From the NCBI RefSeq assembly GCF_021284765.1, contig NZ_CP089924.1, forward strand, positions 948,001 through 1,012,000: a stretch of DNA of 64,000 bases. Reading direction: 5' to 3'. Position 1 is the first letter of the stretch; every line of letters begins with the position of its first letter. Position numbers and translations under genes: made by a program. This DNA comes from Lysobacter sp. 5GHs7-4. GTDB lineage: Bacteria; Pseudomonadota; Gammaproteobacteria; Xanthomonadales; Xanthomonadaceae. Positions 8,591 through 17,162 of this stretch are shown piece after piece. A model generated the notes under the pieces. It searched no databases. It saw only the letters and a list, made by a program, of their open reading frames with translations, and was not told the DNA's origin.

Positions 8591-9574
8591 ATGAAGATCC
8601 TGGTCACCGGCAGCGCCGGCCACCTCGGCGAAGCGCTGATGCGCCGCCTGCGCGACGACGGCCACGAGGCCCGCGGTCTGGACGTGACGGCGTCGGCCTA
8701 CACCGACGTGGTCGGCTCCATCGTCGACCGCGAGTTGGTCGCGCGCTGTCTGCGCGGCGTCGATGCGGTGCTGCACACCGCGACCCTGCACAAGCCGCAT
8801 GTGGCCACCCACAGCCGGCAGGATTTCGTCGACACCAACATCTCCGGCACCCTCAACCTGTTGGAGGAGTCGGTCACCGCGGGCGTGGGTGCGTTCGTGT
8901 TCACCAGCACCACCAGCGCCTTTGGTCGCGCCCTGACGCCGCCGGCGGGCGAGCCCGCGGCCTGGGTCACCGAGGACGTGACACCGGTGCCGCGCAACAT
9001 CTACGGGACGACCAAGGTCGCGGCCGAAAGCCTGTGCGAGCTGTTCCAGCTCAAGCAGCGACTGCCTACGATCGTCCTGCGCACCTCGCGCTTCTTCCCC
9101 GAGGAAGACGACCTCAAGTCCTCGCGCGAGGCCTTCGAAGACGCCAACATCAAGGCCAACGAGCTGCTGTACCGGCGCGTGGACATCGAGGACGTGGTCG
9201 ATGCCCATTTGCTGGCGATCGCGCGCGCTCCGGCGCTCGGGTTCGGCCGTTACATCATCAGCGCGACCACGCCGTTCACCCGCGACGATCTGCTGCAACT
9301 GCGCGAGGACGCGCCGTCGGTGGTCGCGCGTTACGCGCCCGATTATGCGGCCGAGTACGCGCGCCGCGGCTGGCGCATGTTCCCCGGCATCGAGCGGGTC
9401 TATGTCAACGAGCGCGCACGCGCCGAGCTGGGCTGGCGCCCGCGGCACGACTTCGCGCACGCGCTGCGGCGCCTGGCCGCGGGCGAGGACCTGCGCAGCG
9501 ACCTGGCGCGCGCGATCGGCAGCAAGGGCTACCACGCCGAAGCCTACGCCGAAGGTCCGTATCCGGTGGATTGA
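8591..9574 (+). CDS. NAD(P)-dependent epimerase/dehydratase family protein
   Basis: A 327-residue extended short-chain dehydrogenase. The Rossmann motif 'TGSAGHLG' is at residues 6-13, and the catalytic pair is 'YGTTK' (Tyr and Lys) near residue 138, preceded by a Ser/Thr-rich strand 'FTSTTSAFG'. The first Gly-rich strand directly after Met fixes the start at ATG 8591; the open frame further upstream adds only non-homologous residues. The C-terminal half carries the substrate-binding part ('DIEDVVDAH'). Substrate cannot be told from sequence; nucleotide-sugar or small carbonyl compounds are typical of the family. It stands alone, 15 bp from the end of the convergent DUF1275 gene. Confidence 0.85.
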   Translation: MKILVTGSAGHLGEALMRRLRDDGHEARGLDVTASAYTDVVGSIVDRELVARCLRGVDAVLHTATLHKPHVATHSRQDFVDTNISGTLNLLEESVTAGVGAFVFTSTTSAFGRALTPPAGEPAAWVTEDVTPVPRNIYGTTKVAAESLCELFQLKQRLPTIVLRTSRFFPEEDDLKSSREAFEDANIKANELLYRRVDIEDVVDAHLLAIARAPALGFGRYIISATTPFTRDDLLQLREDAPSVVARYAPDYAAEYARRGWRMFPGIERVYVNERARAELGWRPRHDFAHALRRLAAGEDLRSDLARAIGSKGYHAEAYAEGPYPVD

Positions 9575-9589
9575 GCGGCGGACGTCGGA

Positions 9590-10267
9590 TCAGGCTTGCG
9601 GCATCGATGGCGGCCGCAGGTGGCGGTACAAGGCGTAGAACACGCCGGTGGCGCCGGTCAGCAGGGCCGGCAGGTACAGAGCGTCGTAGCCGTAGCGGCG
9701 GAACGACAGCGCCCCGAGCACTCCCCCTGCGAAGAAGCCCGCGACGATCAGGGCGCTCAGCGACATGCGCTGCCGCGACAGCGGCCGTCGCCGCAACGCG
9801 TGGCCCAGGCCGATGCCCAGGTCGGTGATCATGCCGCTAAGGTGGGTGGTGCGGACCACCGAGCCGCTGTAGGTGCTGGCCATGGCGTTCTGCAGGCCGC
9901 AGGCGCCCGCAGCGAGCAGCGCGCCCAGGATCTGCTGGCGATGGAACAGCGGCACGGCCGCGAACAGCAGCGCCGATTCGATCGCCAGCGCGAGGCCGTA
10001 GCGACGCCCTAGGCGCAGCGCGCTGTCCTGGACGATCATGCCGCTAAGCGCGGCGCCGGCGAAGAAGGCGAGGATCATGCCGAGCAGATGCGCGGCGGCG
10101 CGCGCGTCGGCGCCCACCAGCGCCGAGGCGAGCAACGAGGTGGTGCCGGTGAGGTGGGTGATCGCCTGATGCTCGAAGCCCAGGTAGCCGATCACGTTGA
10201 CCATACCGGCGACGCAGGCGAGCGAGCCCGCGCCCAGCCAGACCCAGCGCGGCAGCTGCAGGCCCAC
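9590..10267 (-). CDS. DUF1275 (YoaK-like) membrane protein
   Basis: A 225-residue integral membrane protein with about six hydrophobic helices. The conserved features of DUF1275 are present: 'GMVNVIGYLGF' with 'THLTGTTS' near the N-terminus, the helix containing 'CGLQNAMAS', and 'VRTTHLSGMITDLG' near residue 140. The molecular function of the family is unknown. The start gives the typical length. It lies downstream of the DUF3224 gene on the same strand with 44 bp between them, so the two may be co-transcribed. Confidence 0.85.
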   Translation of the reverse strand: MGLQLPRWVWLGAGSLACVAGMVNVIGYLGFEHQAITHLTGTTSLLASALVGADARAAAHLLGMILAFFAGAALSGMIVQDSALRLGRRYGLALAIESALLFAAVPLFHRQQILGALLAAGACGLQNAMASTYSGSVVRTTHLSGMITDLGIGLGHALRRRPLSRQRMSLSALIVAGFFAGGVLGALSFRRYGYDALYLPALLTGATGVFYALYRHLRPPSMPQA

Positions 10268-10311
10268 TCAGGGCTCCGCTGGATGGACGGGGTGCGGCGC
10301 GCGCGCTGCGC

Positions 10312-10716
10312 TCATGGCTCGGCCGGCAGCTCGTAGTCGAAGACGTAGTGGTGCTTGCCGTCGACGATGTCGATCGCCATGCGACCGCTCAGTCCGGTCA
10401 GCTCATCGTCCCCTGAATCGGGCACCACCTGCAGGCTCAGCCCGGGCGTGCCGCGGTCCATGATCGCGCTGTGCTGAAGCACGAAGCTGCCGCGGCGGCC
10501 GTCCAGCGTGCCCTCGACCCGTTCCATCGCGACATAGCCCGCAGACCCGGCGACGCCGCTGCGGAAGCCCAGCATCTGACCCTGGGCGGCGGCCTCGAGT
10601 TCGCCGTGGTAGCGCTTGTCCAGGCGCATGCGACCGATATAGCGGCCGGCCGCCGCTTCGTCGGCCGGCTGCGGAATCATCTCGACGTCGAAGACGCCGC
10701 GGATCTGCGTGCTCAT
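10312..10716 (-). CDS. DUF3224 domain protein
   Basis: A 134-residue cytosolic protein. ATG 10716 is preceded on its strand by AGGGA at a suitable distance; the longer open frame upstream encodes Arg-rich, unrelated sequence and is rejected. The pattern of strands (a 'RMRLDKRYHGELEAAAQGQML' region, then 'SAGYVAMERVEGTLDGRRGSF', then 'HSAIMDRG' and a final 'YVFDYELP') fits the DUF3224/allene-oxide-cyclase-barrel-like family of about 130-150 residues. No catalytic role is established for bacterial members. It is probably co-transcribed with the DUF1275 gene downstream. Confidence 0.75.
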   Translation of the reverse strand: MSTQIRGVFDVEMIPQPADEAAAGRYIGRMRLDKRYHGELEAAAQGQMLGFRSGVAGSAGYVAMERVEGTLDGRRGSFVLQHSAIMDRGTPGLSLQVVPDSGDDELTGLSGRMAIDIVDGKHHYVFDYELPAEP

Positions 10717-11360
10717 GGGCGGTCCCTGCGTGGGCGCGCGGAACGCGCGCGACCAGCGATGCTCGCTCCCGCCGGCGCGGGCGTCAATCGCCGCGATCGG
10801 CATTCGGCTGCGCGGCGCGCGCCGACATAAGGAGCCGCGCCGCGCGCGGTCCGCGGTTCGCGCAACGCGGGCGCGCTGCCCGACTGGCGCTCGCGCGAAG
10901 ACGTATGCACAAAAATGCTGCATGCGACGGGCCGAAGACGCAGCGCCGCGCGGATTCCTCAGCTTAAAACCGGATTGCAACAAATCTGCGACATCATGGC
11001 CGGCGCAATCGAACGATTACGCCGCGGCCGCGCATCGCGTTGTGATGTCGGCCACAGTTGCGCGGCCGCAAGCCGCCGATGATCCGCAGCGTTGTCGCAG
11101 GATCCCGCAAGCGGCGCAGTCCGCGAGGGGCGCGAACACGCAATGCAGGCGCAGGGGGGCGCGTGCGCTGCGATTGCACCGGCGGCCCGTAAGGGCCGTG
11201 CCGCCGGTGGACTGCCATCCGTTACGCCGGCGCGCAGCATCCGGCGGCGATCGGAGCCGCGTATCCGGCCGGGCCCGTGCCCGTCGAGTGCGCATCGCCC
11301 AGACCGCAGCCACGCGGCGCGAGCCGCACAGCCACGATGGAATCAACCAGGACGCTTCCC
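10717..11360. other. Long intergenic region with one strong hairpin
   Basis: About 640 bp without a supportable gene. Both flanking genes point away from it, so it must hold both promoters. A notable element is a hairpin at 11177-11209: outer arms CACCGGC/GCCGGTG, inner arms GGCCC/GGGCC closing a GTAA tetraloop. It has no T-run, so it is not a classical terminator; it lies in the possible 5' leader of the secreted phosphoesterase gene. A short AT-richer patch (about 10908-11000) is the best place for promoters, but I cannot name one. Confidence 0.5.
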
Positions 11361-13700
11361 GTGAACAAGACCCAACAGCAAAGGCTGCGCCGCGGCGCGA
11401 CCAGTACGCTCGCATTGGCCGCCGCGCTCGCGCTCGCACCCAGCGCCGGCGCTGCGCAACGCACTCTGCAATTGTCGGAAGATGACGCGCTGACCGAACG
11501 GATCGGACCCAACCGTGGCGCCTCGATGCTGGCCGCGCCCAGCAATCGGGTCTGCAAGCCCGGCGCCAAATGGATACGCCTTGGCTTCAAGGTGCTGGAA
11601 CTCAAGCCCTACGACTCGCTGGTGATTCGCAGCTCCGGCGGCGACGTCTACAGCTTCGAGGGCGCGCATTGGAACGGACGCGCGTTCCACGCCCGCGCCC
11701 TGCGCGGCGACTGCGTGCAGATCCAGACCTACTTCGGCAACCCCGACAGCCGTTACGAGCTGGACAGCTACGACTACGGCACGCGTGCCTTGGCCGCCAG
11801 CCCGGTGATCGTGGCCGGCGCGGGCGACATCTGCGACAGCAGCGGCAACGCCTGCGCCGGCACCTCCGACCTGATCGTGGCGATCAACCCGACCGCGGTG
11901 TTCACCGCCGGCGACAACGCCTACAGCAGCGGCACCCTGAGCGAGTACAACAACCGCTACGCGCCGACCTGGGGCCGCTTCAAGGCCCTGACCAGCCCCA
12001 CGCCCGGCAATCACGAGTACAACACCAGCGGCGCCAGCGGCTACTTCGACTACTTCAACGGCGTCGGCGCGCAGACCGGTCCGGCCGGCGACCGCAGCAA
12101 GGGTTACTACAGTTGGGACGTGGGCGAGTGGCATTTCATCGCGCTCAACACCATGTCCGGCGGCAGCGTCGCCAGCGCCCAGCTGACCTGGCTGCAGAAC
12201 GACCTGGCCGCCAACACCAAGCCCTGCACCGCCGCGTATTTCCACCATCCGCTGGTGAGCCGCGGCAACTACACCGGCTACAGCCAGGTGAAGCCGATCT
12301 GGGACCGGTTGTACGCGGCCAAGGCCGATCTGGTGCTGGTCGGCCACGACCACAACTACCAGCGCTACGGCAAGATGAATCCCAGCCAGGCCGCGGCCAG
12401 CGACGGCATCCGCCAGGTCCTGGTCGGCACCGGCGGTCGCGCGTTCTACGGGCTCAACGGCAGCCATCCCTTGCTGGAGGCCAGCAACGCCAGCACCCAC
12501 GGCGTGCTCAAGCTCAGCCTCACCGCCACCGGCTACACCGGTGAGTTCGTGCCCAAGGCCGGCAGCAGCTACACCGACAATTTCAGCGGCAGCTGCAACA
12601 AGGGCGCGCCGCCGGCCAACAGCATGACCCTGGACGCGGTGCGCGACGTCACGGTGAAATCCAACGGCACGCGCGACAACGGCGCCGTGCTGTACGCCGA
12701 CGGCGACGATGCCGGCCTGCAGCTGCGCGGCCTGATGGGCTGGAACGTCGGCGCCGCGGCCGGGCTGGACATCACCTCGGCGACGGTCTCGCTCAGCGTC
12801 AGCAACCTGTCGAACGGCGCTTACGACCTCTATCAGGTCAATGCCGCCTGGACCGAGGCCGATGCCACCTTCGCCGGCGCGACCCTGGGCACCAAGCTGG
12901 GCACGGTCACGCCCAGCGCCACCGGCACCCAGACCATCGCGCTCAACGCCGCTGGCGTGCAGTTGATCGAGGACTGGGCCTCCGGCGCGGCCGCCAATCA
13001 CGGTCTGGCCCTGGTCAGCGCCTCCGGCGTGATCGACGGCGTGGACTGGAGTTCGCGCGAGGGCTCATCGGCGCCCAAGCTCAGCCTGAGCTACGCCGGC
13101 GGCGGCAACGTCCCGCCGGTGGCGAACTTCAGCGCCGCCGCCAGCGGACTGAGCGTGAACTTCACCGACAGTTCCAGCGACAGCGACGGCAGCATCGTCG
13201 CGCGCAGCTGGACCTTCGGCGACGGCACCACTTCGACCGCGACCCATCCCAGCAAGACCTACGCCGCCGCCGGCAGCTACACGGTGACGCTGACGGTGAC
13301 CGACAACGGCGGCGCCAGCCACAGCAAGACCGCGACGGTCACGGTCAGCGGCGGCGGCGTACAGACCTACAGCAACACCGCCGATTACACGATCAACGAC
13401 AACGCCACGGTCGACAGCCCGATCACGGTCTCCGGCCGCAGCGGCAACGCGCCGAGCAACGCCTCGGTGACGGTGGCGATCGTGCACACCTACCAGGGCG
13501 ATTTGAAGGTGGACCTGGTGGCGCCGGACGGCTCGCTCTACAACCTCCACAACCGCACCGGCGGCAGCGCCGACAACGTCAACAAGACGGTGACGCTGAA
13601 TTTGTCGAGTGAAGCGCTCAACGGCACCTGGAAGCTGCGCGTGAACGACAATGCCGGCAGCGACGTGGGCAAGATCGACAGTTGGAGCGTGACGTTCTGA
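11361..13700 (+). CDS. Secreted metallophosphoesterase with DNRLRE-like, PKD and P-domain modules
   Basis: A 779-residue exported enzyme. GTG 11361 has AGGA 8 nt upstream and yields a normal signal peptide (basic 'RLRR', then '[14 protein letters not shown]'); ATG 11337 is an alternative without a ribosome site. The catalytic domain has the purple-acid/calcineurin-like metal motifs in order: GD (near 11824), GDN (near 11908), GNHE (near 12004), HH (near 12243) and GHDH (near 12343). After it come a DNRLRE-type domain (about 12620-13100, '[16 protein letters not shown]'), a PKD domain (about 13108-13350, with 'SWTFGDG') and a C-terminal proprotein-convertase P-domain (about 13370-13697, '[16 protein letters not shown]'). 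P-domains and PKD domains are common on type II-secreted hydrolases of Lysobacter. The substrate is unknown; a phosphomonoester or phosphodiester is expected. Confidence 0.9.
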   Translation: MNKTQQQRLRRGATSTLALAAALALAPSAGAAQRTLQLSEDDALTERIGPNRGASMLAAPSNRVCKPGAKWIRLGFKVLELKPYDSLVIRSSGGDVYSFEGAHWNGRAFHARALRGDCVQIQTYFGNPDSRYELDSYDYGTRALAASPVIVAGAGDICDSSGNACAGTSDLIVAINPTAVFTAGDNAYSSGTLSEYNNRYAPTWGRFKALTSPTPGNHEYNTSGASGYFDYFNGVGAQTGPAGDRSKGYYSWDVGEWHFIALNTMSGGSVASAQLTWLQNDLAANTKPCTAAYFHHPLVSRGNYTGYSQVKPIWDRLYAAKADLVLVGHDHNYQRYGKMNPSQAAASDGIRQVLVGTGGRAFYGLNGSHPLLEASNASTHGVLKLSLTATGYTGEFVPKAGSSYTDNFSGSCNKGAPPANSMTLDAVRDVTVKSNGTRDNGAVLYADGDDAGLQLRGLMGWNVGAAAGLDITSATVSLSVSNLSNGAYDLYQVNAAWTEADATFAGATLGTKLGTVTPSATGTQTIALNAAGVQLIEDWASGAAANHGLALVSASGVIDGVDWSSREGSSAPKLSLSYAGGGNVPPVANFSAAASGLSVNFTDSSSDSDGSIVARSWTFGDGTTSTATHPSKTYAAAGSYTVTLTVTDNGGASHSKTATVTVSGGGVQTYSNTADYTINDNATVDSPITVSGRSGNAPSNASVTVAIVHTYQGDLKVDLVAPDGSLYNLHNRTGGSADNVNKTVTLNLSSEALNGTWKLRVNDNAGSDVGKIDSWSVTF

Positions 13701-13734
13701 GATGAGGGCTGCGGGCGCTGGTGTGGCGCCGCGC

Positions 13735-13862
13735 TGCCCTCACCCCAACCCACACCCCGGCCCGACCGCGCAGCGGTCGGGCGTTCGGTGCGGCGCGAGC
13801 CGATGGCTCGCAAACACCGCCCCTCACCCCGCAAGCGGGAGAGGGGTTAGGGTGAGGGGATG
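13735..13862. repeat. Intergenic GGTTAGGGTGAGGGG-type repeat
   Basis: Two inverted, related halves: 'CCCTCACCCCAACCC' near 13738 and 'GAGGGGTTAGGGTGAGGGG' at 13842-13860. Repeats of this wording sit between convergent genes in many Xanthomonadaceae. It occupies the space between the phosphoesterase and the convergent LpxR-like gene and may serve as a transcription boundary. Confidence 0.6.
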
Positions 13863-13908
13863 AGCGCAACGCGCGAATGCTCTGGCTCTTACCCGACGCG
13901 AAGCCGCC

Positions 13909-14949
13909 CTAAAGCGACCGGCTGATCGTGAAGCTGCCGAACACCGGCGTCTGCTTCTGCCCCTCGAATTCGCGGCTGCGGTGATAGCGCGCCAGCGCGA
14001 ACTTCCAGCGTCCGTACATGAAGGCCAGCCCATAACCGGCATCGGCGACGAAAGGCCGCTTGTCGACGCTGTGGCTGTCGCGGAAGGTGTTGCCGTCCAG
14101 GGTGATGTCGTACAGCACCCAACGCGCGTCCACCGTCAGAAACAGATGCGCGCCGAAGCGGTTGCCGCGGTGCTGGCGCGTAGGCGCGGTGTTCTCGCCG
14201 GCCGGGCGCAGCGGCGTGCTGCCGAAGTCGTCGGGCAAATGGCGGCCGAAGCGCCATTCCGCACCCGCGTTGGCATACGTGGCCAGGTTGCCGAGACTGC
14301 CGCCGTAGTGGGTGATCGCATCCCAACCCCAAGGCCCGTTTTCTTCGTCGCCCGCCGAGTAGCGGCGCATGCGTTCGTGCACCAGGCGCAGCACCGGTTC
14401 GTCGTGTAGCTGATGGTCCCAGCCTTGGAAGGTCTCGTCGCCGAGCAGCTTGTGGACCTCGTTCTGGACCTGCTTGCCGTAAGCGGAAGGGCCGACGATG
14501 CCGAACTGCAGCTGGGTGGTGCGCAGCTCGTCGCCGTTGCGCGCGTTGTAGCCCAGGCTGGCGAGCAGGGCGCCCGCGTAAGGCCGGTCGTCCTCGATCA
14601 GATCGCGGCGGCTGTAGTCGGTGGGAGTGAAGATGCCCTGGGCGAAGCTCACCACCATGTTCTGCTGCTCGAAGCCTTCCGGCGTGAGCGCGCTGACGTG
14701 GCGGTTGATCCAGCGCGCCAGGCGCGGCAGGCAGGGATCGTCGGTGTAATCGACCAGATTGGGCGAGACCAGGGTCAGCTGCACGCCGTTGCTGTAGCCC
14801 TGGTCCTGGCCGCCGAACAAGTCGTTGTCGACGCGGAAGTTCACCGTGGGCGGCAGTTGGGTGTGGCCGGTGACGCAGGTGTCGCGCTCGTCGGCCTGGA
14901 CGGCGCCGGCGGCGAGCAGCAGGGACAGCAGCAGGGCGATGCGGGGCAT
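13909..14949 (-). CDS. LpxR-type lipid A deacylase (DUF2219) outer-membrane protein
   Basis: A 346-residue protein with a signal peptide ('MPRIALLLSLLLAAGAVQA') when started at ATG 14949; the upstream extension of the frame is rejected because it would bury the signal. The family signature is present: 'NFRVDNDLFGGQDQGYSNG' just after the signal, then 'DRPYAGALLASLGY' near residue 125, and a His-containing segment 'QNEVHKLLGDETFQGWDHQL' near residue 165. In Salmonella LpxR the Asn/Asp pair of the first motif and the His are part of the calcium-dependent active site removing the 3'-acyloxyacyl group of lipid A. The C-terminus ends in amphipathic strands typical of a 12-strand barrel, although the final residue is Leu rather than Phe. 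Confidence 0.85.
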   Translation of the reverse strand: MPRIALLLSLLLAAGAVQADERDTCVTGHTQLPPTVNFRVDNDLFGGQDQGYSNGVQLTLVSPNLVDYTDDPCLPRLARWINRHVSALTPEGFEQQNMVVSFAQGIFTPTDYSRRDLIEDDRPYAGALLASLGYNARNGDELRTTQLQFGIVGPSAYGKQVQNEVHKLLGDETFQGWDHQLHDEPVLRLVHERMRRYSAGDEENGPWGWDAITHYGGSLGNLATYANAGAEWRFGRHLPDDFGSTPLRPAGENTAPTRQHRGNRFGAHLFLTVDARWVLYDITLDGNTFRDSHSVDKRPFVADAGYGLAFMYGRWKFALARYHRSREFEGQKQTPVFGSFTISRSL

Positions 14950-15179
14950 GGCGGTGTCGGATTCGGCGAGAAAGCTCGCGTGGCCGGGCACAGATGAGGA
15001 CGCCGGCAGCGCCTCGCAGCCGACGCCGGCGCGACGCTGCGTCCCATTCGCGCACGCCGCCGCGCGCGCCAGCGGTCCATGATGGAGCGCTGGACCCACC
15101 CGATTCGGGGAATCTGGACCTTATCGCGGAACCAGCGCGGACCTAGCCTGACCGTCCCCCACAGGCCCGGACCTTAATC

Positions 15180-16172
15180 ATGATCGTCTCGCCCCCTACG
15201 TCCACTATCTCCGCCCAGGACCCGCATCCGCGCCGCGAGCTCGCGCTGCTGGGCACCCGCATGCGCTATGTCGATAGCGGCCGCGGCGATCCGATCGTGT
15301 TCCTGCACGGCAATCCGACCTCGTCCTATTTGTGGCGCAACGTGATTCCGCATGTCGACGATCTGGGCCGTTGCCTGGCGCCGGATCTGGTCGGCATGGG
15401 CGGCAGCGGCGAGAGCGCGGACGGCGGCTACCGTTTCGCCGACCATGCGCGCCACCTCGACGCCTGGTTCGACGCGCTGGCGCTGGAGCGCGTGGTGTTG
15501 GTGCTGCACGACTGGGGCTCGGCGCTGGGCTTCGACTGGGCGCGCCGCCATCCCGAACGCGTGCAGGCGATCGCCTACATGGAGGCCCTGGTGCAACCGC
15601 GGCGCTGGGAGGATTTCCCCGACGGCCGCGACCGACTGTTCCGTGCCCTGTGCGGCGAGGACGGCGAGCGCCTGGTCCACGAAAACAATTTCTTCGTCGA
15701 ACAGGTACTGCCGCGCAGCATCCTGCGGACCCTGGATGAGGCCGAGATGGACGCCTATCGCGCGCCGTTCCGCGAACCGGCCGCGCGCGCGCCGACCTTG
15801 GTCTGGGCGCGCGAACTGCCGATCGACGGCAGCCCGGCCGACGTCGCCGAGCGTGTCGAGGCGTACGCGCAATGGCTGGCCTGGAGCCCGCTGCCCAAGC
15901 TGTTCGTCAACGCCGAGCCCGGCGCGCTGCTGACCGGCCGCGCGCGCCACTTCTGCCGCAGTTGGGCCAACCAGCGTGAAATCACGGTGCCCGGCATCCA
16001 CTATGTGCAGGAAGATGCGCCCGACGAGATCGGCCGCGCGCTGCGCGATTTCGTCGTCGAGGTGCGCGCAGCCCGCGGTGGCAAGATCCGAGACAGCAAA
16101 GCGCGCAGCATCGAAGCAAGCGGCATCGACACCCGCGAGACCGCCTTACCCCATACCGGAGTTCCCTCATGA
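15180..16172 (+). CDS. Haloalkane dehalogenase
   Basis: A 330-residue alpha/beta hydrolase of the haloalkane dehalogenase group (DhaA/LinB type), which hydrolyses carbon-halogen bonds. Visible key residues are Asn45 in 'HGNPTSSYLWRN' and Trp112 (halide-binding pair), nucleophile Asp111 in 'LHDWGS', catalytic acid Glu135 in 'YMEALV', and His274 in 'GIHYVQEDAPDEIG'. The 'NAEPGALL' strand near residue 245 is also typical. All five functional residues are present, so activity is likely. The last ~35 residues (after 'VEVRAARGG') extend beyond the usual end. The stop overlaps the start of the GST gene by 4 nt (ATGA), implying coupled translation. Paraoxonase-like or other alpha/beta hydrolases lack this N/W/D/E/H set. 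Confidence 0.9.
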   Translation: MIVSPPTSTISAQDPHPRRELALLGTRMRYVDSGRGDPIVFLHGNPTSSYLWRNVIPHVDDLGRCLAPDLVGMGGSGESADGGYRFADHARHLDAWFDALALERVVLVLHDWGSALGFDWARRHPERVQAIAYMEALVQPRRWEDFPDGRDRLFRALCGEDGERLVHENNFFVEQVLPRSILRTLDEAEMDAYRAPFREPAARAPTLVWARELPIDGSPADVAERVEAYAQWLAWSPLPKLFVNAEPGALLTGRARHFCRSWANQREITVPGIHYVQEDAPDEIGRALRDFVVEVRAARGGKIRDSKARSIEASGIDTRETALPHTGVPS

Positions 16173-16864
16173 TCGACCTGTATTTCTGGCCCACGCCCAA
16201 CGGTCTCAAGCTCAAGCTGTTCATGCTCGAATCCGGAATCGAGCACCGCCTGATACCCGTCAACATCGGCAAGGGCGAGCAGTTCGAGCCCGAGTTCCTG
16301 AAGATCTCGCCCAACAACAAGATTCCGGCCCTGGTCGATCACGCGCCGGCGGACGGCGGCGCGCCGCTGACCCTGTTCGAATCCGGCGCGATGCTGCAGT
16401 ACCTGGCCGAGAAGACCGGCCGCTTCCTGCCCACCGACGTGCGCGCCCGCGCGCAGACCCTGCAATGGCTGTACTGGCAGGTCGGCGGACTGGGGCCGAT
16501 GGCGGGACAGATCGGTCACTTCAACATCTACGCGCCGGAGAAAGTGCCCTACGCGATCGACCGCTACACGCGCGAGACCCATCGTCTTTACGGCGTGCTC
16601 GACCGGCAACTGGCGGGGCGCGACTACATCGCCGGCGAGTACTCGATCGCCGACATGGCCTGCTATCCCTGGATCGTGCCGCACACCTCTCACGGACAGT
16701 CGCTGGAGGATTTCCCCGAGTTGCGGCGCTGGTTCGAAGCCATGGCGCAACGGCCGGCGGTATTGCGTACCTATGAAGCGGCGCCGCAGTCGTATGCGCC
16801 CGATACGAAGGTGAGCGAAGAGGAGCGACGGGTGTTGTTTGGGCAGGGGGCGCCGCAGCGGTAG
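16169..16864 (+). CDS. Glutathione S-transferase family protein (YfcG/YghU-like)
   Basis: A 231-residue cytosolic protein with an N-terminal thioredoxin fold ('FWPTPNGLKLKLFMLES', then 'ISPNNKIPALVD' with the cis-proline, then 'FESGAMLQYLAEK', the glutathione gamma-glutamyl site) and a C-terminal helical domain ('YSIADMACYPWI', the N-capping box). The Thr-Pro-Asn start of the first helix resembles Nu-class GSTs such as YfcG, which act as disulfide oxidoreductases. It overlaps the dehalogenase gene by 4 nt, so the pair is translated together; a joint role in handling halogenated or electrophilic compounds is a fair inference. Confidence 0.88.
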   Translation: MIDLYFWPTPNGLKLKLFMLESGIEHRLIPVNIGKGEQFEPEFLKISPNNKIPALVDHAPADGGAPLTLFESGAMLQYLAEKTGRFLPTDVRARAQTLQWLYWQVGGLGPMAGQIGHFNIYAPEKVPYAIDRYTRETHRLYGVLDRQLAGRDYIAGEYSIADMACYPWIVPHTSHGQSLEDFPELRRWFEAMAQRPAVLRTYEAAPQSYAPDTKVSEEERRVLFGQGAPQR

Positions 16865-16904
16865 GTCTTAGCTTTGGCGTGGGCAAGAGCCAACGCCAAA
16901 AGCA

Positions 16905-17045
16905 AATCCCCCTTAATCCCCCTTTTTCAAAGGGGGAGACTGGTCGGCGAGGGGTGGGTGTGCGGAGCCATTCGAAACCCACCGCTGGGCTTCTGGCTCC
17001 CTCCTTTGAAAAAGGAGGGCGGGGGGAGGATTTGCTCTTGCTCTG
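16905..17045. repeat. Dispersed intergenic repeat, copy 1 (CCCCTTTTTCAAAGGGG class)
   Basis: Composite inverted repeat. The left end reads 'GCAAATCCCCCTTAATCCCC' with a TTTTTCAAAGGGGG hairpin, the middle is a variable ~60 bp, and the right end has 'CCCTCCTTTGAAAAAGGAGGG' followed by '...GGAGGATTTGCTCTTGCTC'. The ends 'GCAAATCC' and 'GGATTTGC' are inverted copies. Three further copies are at 46878-46985, 52553-52682 and (half) 60872-60925. It sits between convergent genes. Confidence 0.8.
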
Positions 17046-17162
17046 GCGGAAGTAAGCCCAAGCAGCCCCCTTTGCTGACGAGGCAGACCGCTGCGCGAAG
17101 AGCCGGCTTGGCGCGGCGTCGCAGCGCGGTCAAACGGACGCGACACCGCGCGTGTCGCGCAG

